A stretch of 64,000 nt of DNA. Source: Aerococcus loyolae. GTDB lineage: Bacteria; Bacillota; Bacilli; Lactobacillales; Aerococcaceae. The position numbers and the translations under genes were made by a program. The stretch's first letter is position 1; every line of letters starts with the position of its first letter. The stretch is from the NCBI RefSeq assembly GCF_002871915.2, contig NZ_CP126958.1, positions 310,001-374,000 on the forward strand, in the 5' to 3' direction. Positions 17,266 through 25,619 of the stretch are shown one piece after another. The notes beneath the pieces are model-generated. The model was given only the letters and a program-made list of their open reading frames with translations, was not told the origin of the DNA and searched no databases.

Positions 17266-18393
17266 ATGAAAGAAACAGGTTATTTATCTTATAACGGCAA
17301 GCGCCTCCGGATGGGCTATACCACCGGAACCTGTGCCACCGCAGCGACCATGGCCGCTGTGGAAATGTTACTAACCCAAAAACCGGTTCACCAAGTTCAG
17401 GTAAAAACACCAGCAGGGGTGGACTTAGTCTTAGAAATCGACCATTGCCAGCTCAGTCCAGATCAAGCGTCTTGTTCGGTGGTCAAAGATGGCGGCGATG
17501 ACGCCGATGCCACTGATGGCTTGGATATCTATGCCACCGTGACCCGCCGCCAGGATAATCAGATCACCCTGGATGGTGGTCAAGGAGTGGGACGGGTGAC
17601 CAAACCTGGCTTAAAAATTGAGCCTGGCAATGCTGCCATTAACCCCACGCCTAGAAAAATGATCCAGGAGGCTGCTCGTCAACTCTTGGGTCCTGACCAA
17701 GGGGTGGACATTCTTATCTCGGTACCTGGAGGGGAAGAGACCGCTAAGGCTACTCAAAACCCTCAACTCGGTATCCTGGGTGGGATATCCATCCTAGGTA
17801 CTTCGGGCATCGTTCGCCCGATGTCGGAAGACACCTGGAAAGAATCGATCACCCTAGAAATGCAACAAAAGAAAGCGCTAGGACTAGATAAGTTAATTTT
17901 AACGCCGGGAAATTATGGCAATGACTTTATCGCTGAACATACCCACTTGAATCCTGATTATATTGTTCAAATGAGTAATTTTGTGGGCTATGTCCTATTA
18001 GAAGCCATGCGGATCGGTTTTACCGATATCTTACTGGTGGGCCACTTGGGCAAGTTTATTAAAATTGCGGGAGGAATTTTTTCCACCCATTCCAAGGATG
18101 CCGATGCCAGAAACGAAATCATGCTGGCTAACTTGGCTCTACTGGGAGCGCCCCTCGACTTATTGCAGGAGGTCAATGAGGCCATCACCACCGAAGCCCA
18201 AGCTGAACTTATCTTAGCAGCGGGTTATGGCCAAGTTTACCAAGTCATTGTGGATAAAATTAAGGCCAGGGTCTTAAAGCTCTTTAAGTTCCGGGCTCCA
18301 GATATCCATGTGGAGGCCATTACTTTCCTGAGTGACCATGATGTAACCGTGATGACTAAACCATTGAAGGAATTGGAGGCGATTTGGGGATGA
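17266..18393 (+). CDS. cbiD: Cobalt-precorrin-5B C1-methyltransferase
   Basis: CbiD methylates C1 of cobalt-precorrin-5B with SAM in the anaerobic pathway. The 375-residue protein shows RMGYTTGTCATAATMAA near residue 15, DGGDDADATDGLDI near residue 78, GGQGVGRVTKPGL, INPTPRKMI and GILGGISILGTSGIVRPMS, all typical of the family. ATG 17266 has only a weak upstream AAGGA. The 3' end overlaps cbiE by 4 bp. Confidence 0.96.
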   Translation: MKETGYLSYNGKRLRMGYTTGTCATAATMAAVEMLLTQKPVHQVQVKTPAGVDLVLEIDHCQLSPDQASCSVVKDGGDDADATDGLDIYATVTRRQDNQITLDGGQGVGRVTKPGLKIEPGNAAINPTPRKMIQEAARQLLGPDQGVDILISVPGGEETAKATQNPQLGILGGISILGTSGIVRPMSEDTWKESITLEMQQKKALGLDKLILTPGNYGNDFIAEHTHLNPDYIVQMSNFVGYVLLEAMRIGFTDILLVGHLGKFIKIAGGIFSTHSKDADARNEIMLANLALLGAPLDLLQEVNEAITTEAQAELILAAGYGQVYQVIVDKIKARVLKLFKFRAPDIHVEAITFLSDHDVTVMTKPLKELEAIWG

Positions 18394-19016
18394 TTCATGT
18401 TATTGGTATTGGCCCAGGGCAGACTGATTACCTGGTCAACCATGCTGTTGACTTATTAGCGCACTTGTCCCATGTTTACGGAAGCCAGCGGCAGTTGGAT
18501 TCCTTAGCCGACTATATTAAGGGTCAGACCCATCGACTAGGCAAGTTGGGAGAACTTTTACCCCGCTTAAAGGCTCACCTAGATAAGGGTGAAGATGTAG
18601 CGGTTCTCGCTTCGGGGGATCCCATGCTTTATGGGATTGGTAACTATCTTTACCGTAATTTACCCCAGCAAGCCATCCGTATCCATCCTGGCATTTCCTC
18701 CCTCCAGTATATTTTTTCCCGAACAGGTATGGCCATGAATGATGTCTACTTAACTTCGAGTCATGGGCGTGAGCCTAATATCGCTTGGATCAGTCAATTT
18801 CCTAAGGTAGCCATGGTGACCGATGACAAGTGGGGGCCTTATCAAATTGCCCAAGCTCTCTTAAAGGGGAGCGAGGGGGAAGAACTTACTAATTGCCAGA
18901 TGGTTATTGGTGAGAACTTATCTTATGACAATGAGCGGATCGAGAAACGGCCTTTGAGCCAAGTGGAAGACCGCGACTATGCGATGAATGTGGTGGTGAT
19001 TTTAAATGAAAGATAG
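18390..19016 (+). CDS. cbiE: Cobalt-precorrin-7 C5-methyltransferase
   Basis: CbiE methylates C5 and works with CbiT, which methylates C15 and decarboxylates the acetate at C12. The 208-residue protein is a tetrapyrrole methylase with MIHVIGIGPGQ at the N-terminus, VLASGDPMLYGIG near residue 72 and HPGISSLQYIFSR. ATG 18390, overlapping the cbiD stop, is chosen over an in-frame TTG at 18384 because it aligns with the family N-terminus; GGAGG lies at 18375-18379. It overlaps cbiT by 11 bp. Fused CbiET exists in other organisms; here they are separate. Confidence 0.94.
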   Translation: MIHVIGIGPGQTDYLVNHAVDLLAHLSHVYGSQRQLDSLADYIKGQTHRLGKLGELLPRLKAHLDKGEDVAVLASGDPMLYGIGNYLYRNLPQQAIRIHPGISSLQYIFSRTGMAMNDVYLTSSHGREPNIAWISQFPKVAMVTDDKWGPYQIAQALLKGSEGEELTNCQMVIGENLSYDNERIEKRPLSQVEDRDYAMNVVVILNER

Positions 19017-19560
19017 TTGTTTTATCCGGGGCAAAGTCCCCATGACCAAGGCTCCCATCCGGGCGGTTGCTTTAGACCTCTTAGAATTACACCAAGCCCA
19101 ACGCTTTTTGGATATTGGCGCTGGGACCGGGAGTGTTTCCCTACAAGCTGCCCAAGAATATCCTGATTTAGCTGTTTATGCTATCGAGCATAAAGAAGCG
19201 GCAGTGGACTTAATCAAAGAAAACCGGGCCCACTTTGGCCTAAAAAATTATCAGGTCTTTTTAGCGGAAGCACCCATGAGGGAAGACTTGGGCCATTTTG
19301 ATGCAATTTTTATTGGAGGCAGTGGGGGCAAGCTACTAGAAATTATTGATTGGGCCTATGATCTCTTGAATTCGGGGGGACGTTTGGTATTGACTTTCAT
19401 CCTGATGGAAAATGCCCATAAGGCCATTACTTACCTTGAAGCGGGCCCTTGGCAAGACCTTGAAGTGCAAACCCTGCAAGCAGCCACCCGAAAAACTATG
19501 GGACCAGGGCACTACTTTAAGCCCTTTAACCCCACCACTATTATCTCCTGTAAGAAGTAA
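19006..19560 (+). CDS. cbiT: Cobalt-precorrin-6B C15-methyltransferase (decarboxylating)
   Basis: This 184-residue protein has a class I SAM methyltransferase fold, unlike the other cbi methylases. It starts with FIRGKVPMTKAPIRA, typical of CbiT. The SAM motif is LDIGAGTGSVSLQAA near residues 37-51, followed by AIEHKEAAVDLIKENRAHFG and FIGGSGGKLLEI near residue 105. It overlaps cbiE, consistent with the two acting as a pair. Confidence 0.95.
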   Translation: MKDSCFIRGKVPMTKAPIRAVALDLLELHQAQRFLDIGAGTGSVSLQAAQEYPDLAVYAIEHKEAAVDLIKENRAHFGLKNYQVFLAEAPMREDLGHFDAIFIGGSGGKLLEIIDWAYDLLNSGGRLVLTFILMENAHKAITYLEAGPWQDLEVQTLQAATRKTMGPGHYFKPFNPTTIISCKK

Positions 19561-19593
19561 ATAAGCGCGAATGAAAGAGAAAGGTTGTTAATT

Positions 19594-20346
19594 ATGGCTA
19601 AAGTAACTTTTGTGGGAGCAGGTCCCGGCGATGTGGAGCTCATTACCCTAAAGGGCTATAAGGCATTAGCCCAAGCCGACCGGGTCATTTATGCCGGCTC
19701 GCTCATCAACAAGGACCTGCTCGACTATTGTAAGAGTGGAGCAGAAACCTATGACAGTGCTAAGTTAGACCTCAATGAAATCCTAGCCCTGATTGAAGAA
19801 GCCATTGGCCAAGATAAAGAAGTGGTCCGTTTGCATACGGGAGATGCTTCCCTATACGGTTCGATCCGGGAGCAAATTGAAGAATTAAAGAAACGGGGAA
19901 TTGACTTTGCCGTTATTCCCGGAGTTTCTTCCTTCCTAGGGGCAGCGGCAGCGATTGGTACTGAATATACCGTTCCCGAGGTCAGTCAAAGTCTGATCAT
20001 TACTCGGATGGCGGGGCGGACCCCAGTGCCTGAAAAAGAAAATTTACGGTCCTTAGCCAGTCACCAAACTTCTATGGCCATCTTCCTCTCAGTCCAAAAT
20101 ATCCAGGGCGTGGTGGAAGAATTGTTGGCGGGTGGTTATACCAAAGATACCCCAGCTGCAGTGATTTATAAGGCCACCTGGCCCGAAGAAAAACAAGTGG
20201 TGGGCACCCTAGCTGACATTGCTGAAAAAACTCAGGCTGCGGGGATAAAGCTTACTGCTTTGATTTTAGTGGGGGAATTCTTAGGGGAAGAATTCTATTA
20301 TTCCAAGCTCTACGATACGGACTTTAGCCATGGCTTTAGAAACTAA
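19594..20346 (+). CDS. cbiF: Cobalt-precorrin-4 C11-methyltransferase
   Basis: CbiF methylates C11 using SAM. The 250-residue tetrapyrrole methylase has [18 protein letters not shown] at the start, [25 protein letters not shown] near residue 80, [13 protein letters not shown] and [13 protein letters not shown], which is characteristic of CbiF/CobM. A TTG at 19585 is in frame, but ATG 19594 fits the family start and lies 9 bases after GAGAAAGG. The 3' end overlaps cbiG by 17 bp. Confidence 0.95.
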   Translation: MAKVTFVGAGPGDVELITLKGYKALAQADRVIYAGSLINKDLLDYCKSGAETYDSAKLDLNEILALIEEAIGQDKEVVRLHTGDASLYGSIREQIEELKKRGIDFAVIPGVSSFLGAAAAIGTEYTVPEVSQSLIITRMAGRTPVPEKENLRSLASHQTSMAIFLSVQNIQGVVEELLAGGYTKDTPAAVIYKATWPEEKQVVGTLADIAEKTQAAGIKLTALILVGEFLGEEFYYSKLYDTDFSHGFRN

Positions 20347-21502
20347 GGTTGATGCCCGCTTTTTAGAACGGATGCAGCGTGGGGAAGAAAATAAGCGGGT
20401 AGCTATAGTTACTATTACCCAAAAGGCCAGAGCTTTGGGACGAAAGATTAAAGCCAAGTGCTTTCCCCAATCCAGGCTGTATGTAAGGACGACTGACCAA
20501 GCGCCCTTAGATCCCTCTTACCATGAATATAGCCAAAGCCAGGGTCGGGCAGTTCTGGCCCTCCAGGAAGCTTTTCAATCTGCAGACCTGGTGATTGCTA
20601 TCATGGCTACTGGGGTTGTGGTCCGGGCCTTAGCGCCAGTGATTGAAGATAAGATGACTGACCCCGCGGTACTGGTCCTCGATGAAGGCGGCCAACACGT
20701 GATTAGTCTCTTAGCGGGTCACTTTGGTCGAGCTAACCATTATGCCCGTCTGCTAGCTAAAACCCTTCCTAGTCAAGCAGTGATAACCACAGCAACCGAT
20801 AGCCAAGGGCGGATAGGAATCGATGACTTGGCCTTTAGCTATGGGGCCGTCTATAGCGATTTTAAGAAGCAAACCCGGCGCTTTAACTTGCTGGTTGCCG
20901 AAGAGGCACCCATTCTCTACTTAAATGAGACGGTATTCAACTTTCCCTCACCTCCGGGTTATCAGGCCCTGACCAAAGGGAAGCGATCGGAACCAGCAGA
21001 AAAAACTAGCTCACTTGCCCCCACTACTTTGGCAGCTTACCAAGGTCTAGTGCTGGTGACTAATCGCCAGAAAAATCATCTTAGCCTGCCCAAGGACCTG
21101 CCTCTGGTGGAAATGATTCCCCGCCGCTATATTTTAGGAATCGGTTGCCGAAAAAATACCCCTTATCCCTTACTTTTAGAGGAATTAGAAAAATTCCTTC
21201 AAGGGGAAAACTTACGCTGGGAAAGTATTAAAACCGTGGTGTCTATTGATCTAAAAGCAGAAGAAGACGCCATTTTACAACTAGCCAAGGACCACTACTT
21301 TAACTTTAAAACTTTTTCCAAAGAAGACTTACTGGCCTTTGAAAGTTATTACCCGGGCTCTGACTTTGTCAAAAAGACAGTCGGCGTGAGTTCAGTCTCA
21401 CAGACAGCTGCCCATCGAGAATCCAAGGGCCATGTGGTCAGTGGACGCTATGCCCATAAGGGGGTAACTTTCACCCTGGCTTATTATCAAGAAGAGGAGT
21501 AA
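20330..21502 (+). CDS. cbiG: Cobalt-precorrin-5A hydrolase
   Basis: CbiG opens the delta-lactone ring and releases the C2 unit as acetaldehyde, contracting the ring. The 390-residue protein has the N-terminal domain ([56 protein letters not shown]), a variable linker near residues 215-235, and a C-terminal domain ([27 protein letters not shown]-like region, [14 protein letters not shown]). The start at ATG 20330 lies inside cbiF without a clear ribosome binding site. The first 20 residues are not family-like, so a later start is possible. Confidence 0.92.
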   Translation: MALETKVDARFLERMQRGEENKRVAIVTITQKARALGRKIKAKCFPQSRLYVRTTDQAPLDPSYHEYSQSQGRAVLALQEAFQSADLVIAIMATGVVVRALAPVIEDKMTDPAVLVLDEGGQHVISLLAGHFGRANHYARLLAKTLPSQAVITTATDSQGRIGIDDLAFSYGAVYSDFKKQTRRFNLLVAEEAPILYLNETVFNFPSPPGYQALTKGKRSEPAEKTSSLAPTTLAAYQGLVLVTNRQKNHLSLPKDLPLVEMIPRRYILGIGCRKNTPYPLLLEELEKFLQGENLRWESIKTVVSIDLKAEEDAILQLAKDHYFNFKTFSKEDLLAFESYYPGSDFVKKTVGVSSVSQTAAHRESKGHVVSGRYAHKGVTFTLAYYQEEE

Positions 21503-21507
21503 TAAAC

Positions 21508-22248
21508 ATGTTATATATTGTTGGACTAGGACCAGGTGACAAGGACTTAATGACCAAGGAATGTCTTGAAGTTCTTGACCAGGTGGAAATTATTGTCGGT
21601 TATAAGACCTATATTGCCTTAATTGAAGACTTGATTAAAGGTAAGGAAGTTTATTCCACCGGCATGAAAGGGGAGATTGACCGCTGCCAAAAGGCTATTG
21701 AATTAGCTAAAGATACCGATAAGGATATCGCGGTGGTCTGCAGTGGGGACTCAGGCATTTACGCCATGGCTGGTTTAATTTTTGAATTATTAGCCAGTCA
21801 AGAAGAAGATATCCCCGTCAAGGTTATCCCCGGCCTCAGTGCCGGGATTGCTGGAGCAGCCAACCTCGGTGCCCCGCTAATGAATGACTTTTGCTTTATT
21901 AGCCTGAGTGACTTAATGACACCATGGGCTATGATTGAAAAACGTCTCCATGCCGCAGCCCAAGGGGATTTTGTGATTTGTTTGTACAATCCCCGTTCTA
22001 AAGGTCGGCCCAAACATTTAGCTAAGGCCCTAGAGATTATTAAATCCTATAAGGGCGGCGATATTGTCGTTGGGATCGTTAAGGATGTGGGCCGTAAAGA
22101 GGAAGAAACCATCATTACGACCATTGATGAGCTCGATGAGGAAGTCGTTGATATGACGACCACAGTGATTGTGGGCAACCGCTTTACTAAGGTTTACAAG
22201 AACTGGATGTATACGCCCCGCGGCTACGAAGATAAGTATGGGATTTAA
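21508..22248 (+). CDS. cbiH: Cobalt-factor III / precorrin-3B C17-methyltransferase
   Basis: CbiH methylates C17 and drives ring contraction by lactone formation. The 246-residue tetrapyrrole methylase has LYIVGLGPGDKDLMTKECLE, VGYKTYIALIEDL, STGMKGEIDRC near residue 52, VCSGDSGIYAMAGLI near residue 80 and LYNPRSKGRPKHLAKAL near residue 158, all characteristic of CbiH/CobJ. GAGGAG 12 bases upstream supports ATG 21508. It directly precedes CbiJ. Confidence 0.96.
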   Translation: MLYIVGLGPGDKDLMTKECLEVLDQVEIIVGYKTYIALIEDLIKGKEVYSTGMKGEIDRCQKAIELAKDTDKDIAVVCSGDSGIYAMAGLIFELLASQEEDIPVKVIPGLSAGIAGAANLGAPLMNDFCFISLSDLMTPWAMIEKRLHAAAQGDFVICLYNPRSKGRPKHLAKALEIIKSYKGGDIVVGIVKDVGRKEEETIITTIDELDEEVVDMTTTVIVGNRFTKVYKNWMYTPRGYEDKYGI

Positions 22249-22290
22249 GCTGGAACATTTAAGACAAGCTGAGCGAGAAAGGATGAGCTG

Positions 22291-23118
22291 ATGATACTTC
22301 TATTTGGTGGGACCTCGGATAGCATAAAAATAATGGAGACCCTACTTGAAGGGGGTTGTGAGGTGACCCTTTCAGTGGCGACTAACTATGGCAAGATTTA
22401 TTCGAAAAAATTTAAGGATCGAGTGATCCAAAGTCGGATGGACCAAGCTGAGATGGAGACTTACCTCAAAGACCATGCCATTGACCTGGTGGTTGATGCC
22501 ACCCATCCCTTTGCTGATCTGGTGTCCAAGAATGCCATTGCTGCTGCTCAGGCGGTAGGGATTCCTTATTTACGTTTCGAACGTCCCTTGTCTAAGGCAG
22601 ACCCTCACATCCAGCAAGTGACTTCTTTAGCTCAAGCTTGTCAAAGAGCCGAAAGCCTGTGGCAAGAAAAAGGCCATGGTGTTGAGGATCATATTTACCT
22701 AGCGACTGGCTCGAAGACGGTAGGCGATTTTACCCAAGTCTTAGGGCCTGAGCGCTTAGTTGTGCGCGTTCTTCCTGTCGCTTCCGTGGTCAAACATTGT
22801 GAAGCAGCTGGCCTATCAGCGGGACAAATCCACGCCATTAAACCGCCTTATTCTAAGGCTTTAAATATTGAGCTCTATAAAAAGGTCAATGCCCAGATCA
22901 TGATTACCAAGGAAAGTGGCCAGGCCGGCGGGATGGATGAGAAGGTTTCTGCTGCCTTAGACCGGGGCATGGATGTGATTGAAATTACCCGGCCTTATGT
23001 GGCTTATCCCGAAATGACCCATGATATCGATGAGGTCCTTTCCCTTAGCCGTCAATTATTAAAAGAAGGTCAATCGTCAGCAGATGATGGCCACAGTAAG
23101 GAGAATCTTGATGACTAG
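22291..23118 (+). CDS. cbiJ: Cobalt-precorrin-6A reductase
   Basis: CbiJ reduces a double bond of cobalt-precorrin-6A with a nicotinamide cofactor. The 275-residue protein begins LLFGGTSDSIKIMETLL, followed by VVDATHPFADLVSKNA near residue 69, PYLRFERP near residue 92, LATGSKTVGDF and ITKESGQAGGMDEKV near residue 210, all typical of the CobK/CbiJ family. About 25 polar residues extend past the core. It overlaps the cobA start by 8 bp. Confidence 0.93.
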   Translation: MILLFGGTSDSIKIMETLLEGGCEVTLSVATNYGKIYSKKFKDRVIQSRMDQAEMETYLKDHAIDLVVDATHPFADLVSKNAIAAAQAVGIPYLRFERPLSKADPHIQQVTSLAQACQRAESLWQEKGHGVEDHIYLATGSKTVGDFTQVLGPERLVVRVLPVASVVKHCEAAGLSAGQIHAIKPPYSKALNIELYKKVNAQIMITKESGQAGGMDEKVSAALDRGMDVIEITRPYVAYPEMTHDIDEVLSLSRQLLKEGQSSADDGHSKENLDD

Positions 23119-24121
23119 CGGAAAAGTTTATTTAGTAGGTGCCGGCTTAGGTCGCTTAGGTAATCTCAGCTTAGCGGCCTATGATTGCCTGCAAAAGGCC
23201 GATATTATCTTCTATGACCGCCTCATTAATCAAAATCTACTGCAAGTCGCCCCCAGTTCCTGCCTCTTGGTTAATGTGGGCAAGAAGCCGGGGAACCACT
23301 CTCATTCTCAGGAAGAGATTACCCAGCAACTTATCCAAGCTAGCCAGGAATACCAAGTTATTGTCCGTTTAAAAAGTGGCGACCCCTACCTCTTTGGACG
23401 GGGTGGGGAAGAGGCCATGGCCCTGTCAGAAGCAGGTGTGGATTTTGCAGTCATTCCCGGTATCACTTCAGCTATTGCCGGCTTAGCCTATGCCGGTATC
23501 CCGGCCACCTACCGGGATAAGTCAAGTTCCCTACACATCTATACCGGTCAGAGCCGGGCGGGGCGAACCGACTTAGATTATCAAGCCATTGCTAAGAGCC
23601 AGGGGACTAGAGTCTTTCTAATGGCGGTAAAAGCTCTAGGAGACATTGTTAAGGGTCTTATAGGAGCTGGTCTGGATGAAAAAACGCCTATGGCAGCTAT
23701 TGAGTGGGCAGGAAGGGCTCAAGAGCGCTACTTGGTATCTGACTTAGGTCATATGCTTGATGATTGTCAAGCTGCCCAGATCAAGGCTCCCGCCCTCTTT
23801 GTTCTCGGGGAGGTAGTGATTGACCAGCAAAAACTCGACTTCTTCAGTCAAGCCCCTCTTTTTGGACATCAGATTGCTGTGTCAGTACAAACTCCCCTGA
23901 CCGATTGCCTGGCCCTGGAAGATTTGGGGGCTGATTTAATCTTTTATCCTGATCCAGCTGCTGAAAGTAGCCGTCAAGAGCTGGCAAAAACCGCTCTTAA
24001 GCAGGCTGATATTATGATTAGCCAAGAGCTACTTAATCCTTGGCAAGAAAATTTGGCAGCGGAAACCCTACATTTCCATGGCAGTGTTGATGATTTTATC
24101 CATCATTTTAGTAAACAATAA
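23111..24121 (+). CDS. cobA: Uroporphyrinogen-III C-methyltransferase with C-terminal extension
   Basis: SUMT methylates uroporphyrinogen III at C2 and C7 to precorrin-2, the branch into corrins. The core has KSGDPYLFGRGGEEAMAL near residue 83, VIPGITSAIAGLAYAGIP near residue 108 and a C-terminal LFVLGEVV. Two things are odd. The usual N-terminal GAGPGD loop reads GAGLGRLGN. An extra 90 or so residues follow the methylase domain and may be a worn-down uroporphyrinogen-III synthase domain. ATG 23111 is preferred over 23084 because AAGGAG lies at 23098-23103; it gives 336 residues. A separate hemD lies at the operon end. Confidence 0.92.
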   Translation: MTSGKVYLVGAGLGRLGNLSLAAYDCLQKADIIFYDRLINQNLLQVAPSSCLLVNVGKKPGNHSHSQEEITQQLIQASQEYQVIVRLKSGDPYLFGRGGEEAMALSEAGVDFAVIPGITSAIAGLAYAGIPATYRDKSSSLHIYTGQSRAGRTDLDYQAIAKSQGTRVFLMAVKALGDIVKGLIGAGLDEKTPMAAIEWAGRAQERYLVSDLGHMLDDCQAAQIKAPALFVLGEVVIDQQKLDFFSQAPLFGHQIAVSVQTPLTDCLALEDLGADLIFYPDPAAESSRQELAKTALKQADIMISQELLNPWQENLAAETLHFHGSVDDFIHHFSKQ

Positions 24122-24132
24122 AGGAGTTCAAT

Positions 24133-24918
24133 ATGAAAAGTGCCATTTTACTAGCAAGTTTCGGGACCACTTTTAAAAAGACCCGTGAATTAACCATCGA
24201 AACCATTTATCAAGAGCTTAAGTCTGCCTATCCCAACTGGTCCATTTACCAGGCCTATACGTCAAACATCGTGCGCAAACGCATCCAGGAACATGAAGGC
24301 TTGACCCGGCTGTCCCCCCTAGAAGCCTTAGAGTCTTTAAAAGCTGAGGGCTACCAGAAAGTCTATGTCCAACCCCTCCATGTGATTTCTGGGAGTGAGG
24401 TTGATAAAATTTACCAAGCACAAAGAGAAACCACTGACCAAGACTTCCAAGTGAAGATTGCCCGTCCCCTCTTAGATATCTATCCAGACTACCAAGACCT
24501 GCTCTCAGTTTTGGACCAAGACATCCAAGATCTCTCCCATGATGAGGTCATGGTTTATATGGCCCATGGGACCCAAGCGCCCCAATTTACTAGCTATGTG
24601 ACCCTCGATTATATGCTAGCCGATAAGCCGGCTTATGTCCGCTGTGTGGAAAGTTATCCTGAATTGGAGGAAGACTTTATCAAAGACTTACGGCAAAAAG
24701 GCGTCAAAACCGTCCACTTGCGTCCTCTCATGCTGGTGGCTGGCGACCATGCCCATAATGATATGGCTTCCGAGGATCCTGATTCTTGGCAAACCCAATT
24801 TGAAAATTATGGCTTCCATGTCAAAATTCACTTGGAAGGTTTGGGAGAAGACCCAGCTATTCGTCAACTCTATCTCAAACACTTAGGCGAATTGATGGAG
24901 GACGACCATGCCGGCTAA
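24133..24918 (+). CDS. cbiK: Sirohydrochlorin cobaltochelatase
   Basis: CbiK inserts Co2+ into sirohydrochlorin without ATP, the mark of the anaerobic early-insertion route. The 261-residue length fits the Salmonella-type enzyme. The start ILLASFGTTFKKTRELTIETI is characteristic. The metal-binding histidines are visible in VYMAHGTQAP near residue 140 and VAGDHAHNDMASED near residue 200. AAAGGAG precedes ATG 24133. The gene overlaps cbiL by 11 bp. Confidence 0.96.
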   Translation: MKSAILLASFGTTFKKTRELTIETIYQELKSAYPNWSIYQAYTSNIVRKRIQEHEGLTRLSPLEALESLKAEGYQKVYVQPLHVISGSEVDKIYQAQRETTDQDFQVKIARPLLDIYPDYQDLLSVLDQDIQDLSHDEVMVYMAHGTQAPQFTSYVTLDYMLADKPAYVRCVESYPELEEDFIKDLRQKGVKTVHLRPLMLVAGDHAHNDMASEDPDSWQTQFENYGFHVKIHLEGLGEDPAIRQLYLKHLGELMEDDHAG

Positions 24919-25615
24919 ATTATATGGAATCGGTGTTGGACCTGGAGATAAGGGTTATTTGACCCTAAATGCCATTGAAAAGCTTAAGGCCGTCGATATT
25001 ATCTATGTGCCTACCGGGAAAAAAGGTCAAGCCAGCTTGGCCTTTTCCATTGCTGAGCCTTATATCCCTAGCCACACCCCGGTAAAGACCTATCACTTTC
25101 CCATGACTAAGGACCGGGCAGTGAAGACCAAGCAATGGGACCAAGTGGCCCAAGCCATGGCCCAGGACCTTGACCAAGGCAAGTCCATTGCCTTCTTAAC
25201 CCTGGGGGATCCATCAACTTATTCCACCTTTACCTACCTGGAAGAACGCTTGCGCCAGGATTACCCTGTGGAGCTGGTGGCGGGGATAACCTCTTACCAA
25301 GCTATGGCAGCTGCTCTCCAAGTTCCTCTGGTGATTGATGAAGAAAGTTTTACCGTCCTACCAGCGACAACGTCTACTGACCTCATCCGTCTGAGTCTAA
25401 AAAATGCTGACACCATCGTTATTATGAAAATCAAACGTCATCTCAAAAAAATCCTCGCCCTCCTCGATGAAGAAAATCTCCGCGACCAGGCTCAAATTAT
25501 TAGCCAGGCCACTATGGAGGCGGAGACGGTCTACCGGGACTTGAGTGACTGGCAAGGTGATGAGAAGATTTCTTACTTTTCGACCATGATCGTCCGTAAG
25601 TCAAAGGAGGCCTAA
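24908..25615 (+). CDS. cbiL: Cobalt-factor II / precorrin-2 C20-methyltransferase
   Basis: CbiL methylates C20 after cobalt insertion. The 235-residue tetrapyrrole methylase has LYGIGVGPGDKGYLTLNAIE at the start, VDIIYVPTGKKGQASLA near residue 30, FLTLGDPSTYSTFTYL near residue 95 and VELVAGITSYQAMAAAL. GGAGG lies shortly before ATG 24908. It acts directly after CbiK, matching the gene order. Confidence 0.95.
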   Translation: MPAKLYGIGVGPGDKGYLTLNAIEKLKAVDIIYVPTGKKGQASLAFSIAEPYIPSHTPVKTYHFPMTKDRAVKTKQWDQVAQAMAQDLDQGKSIAFLTLGDPSTYSTFTYLEERLRQDYPVELVAGITSYQAMAAALQVPLVIDEESFTVLPATTSTDLIRLSLKNADTIVIMKIKRHLKKILALLDEENLRDQAQIISQATMEAETVYRDLSDWQGDEKISYFSTMIVRKSKEA

Positions 25616-25619
25616 TTTC

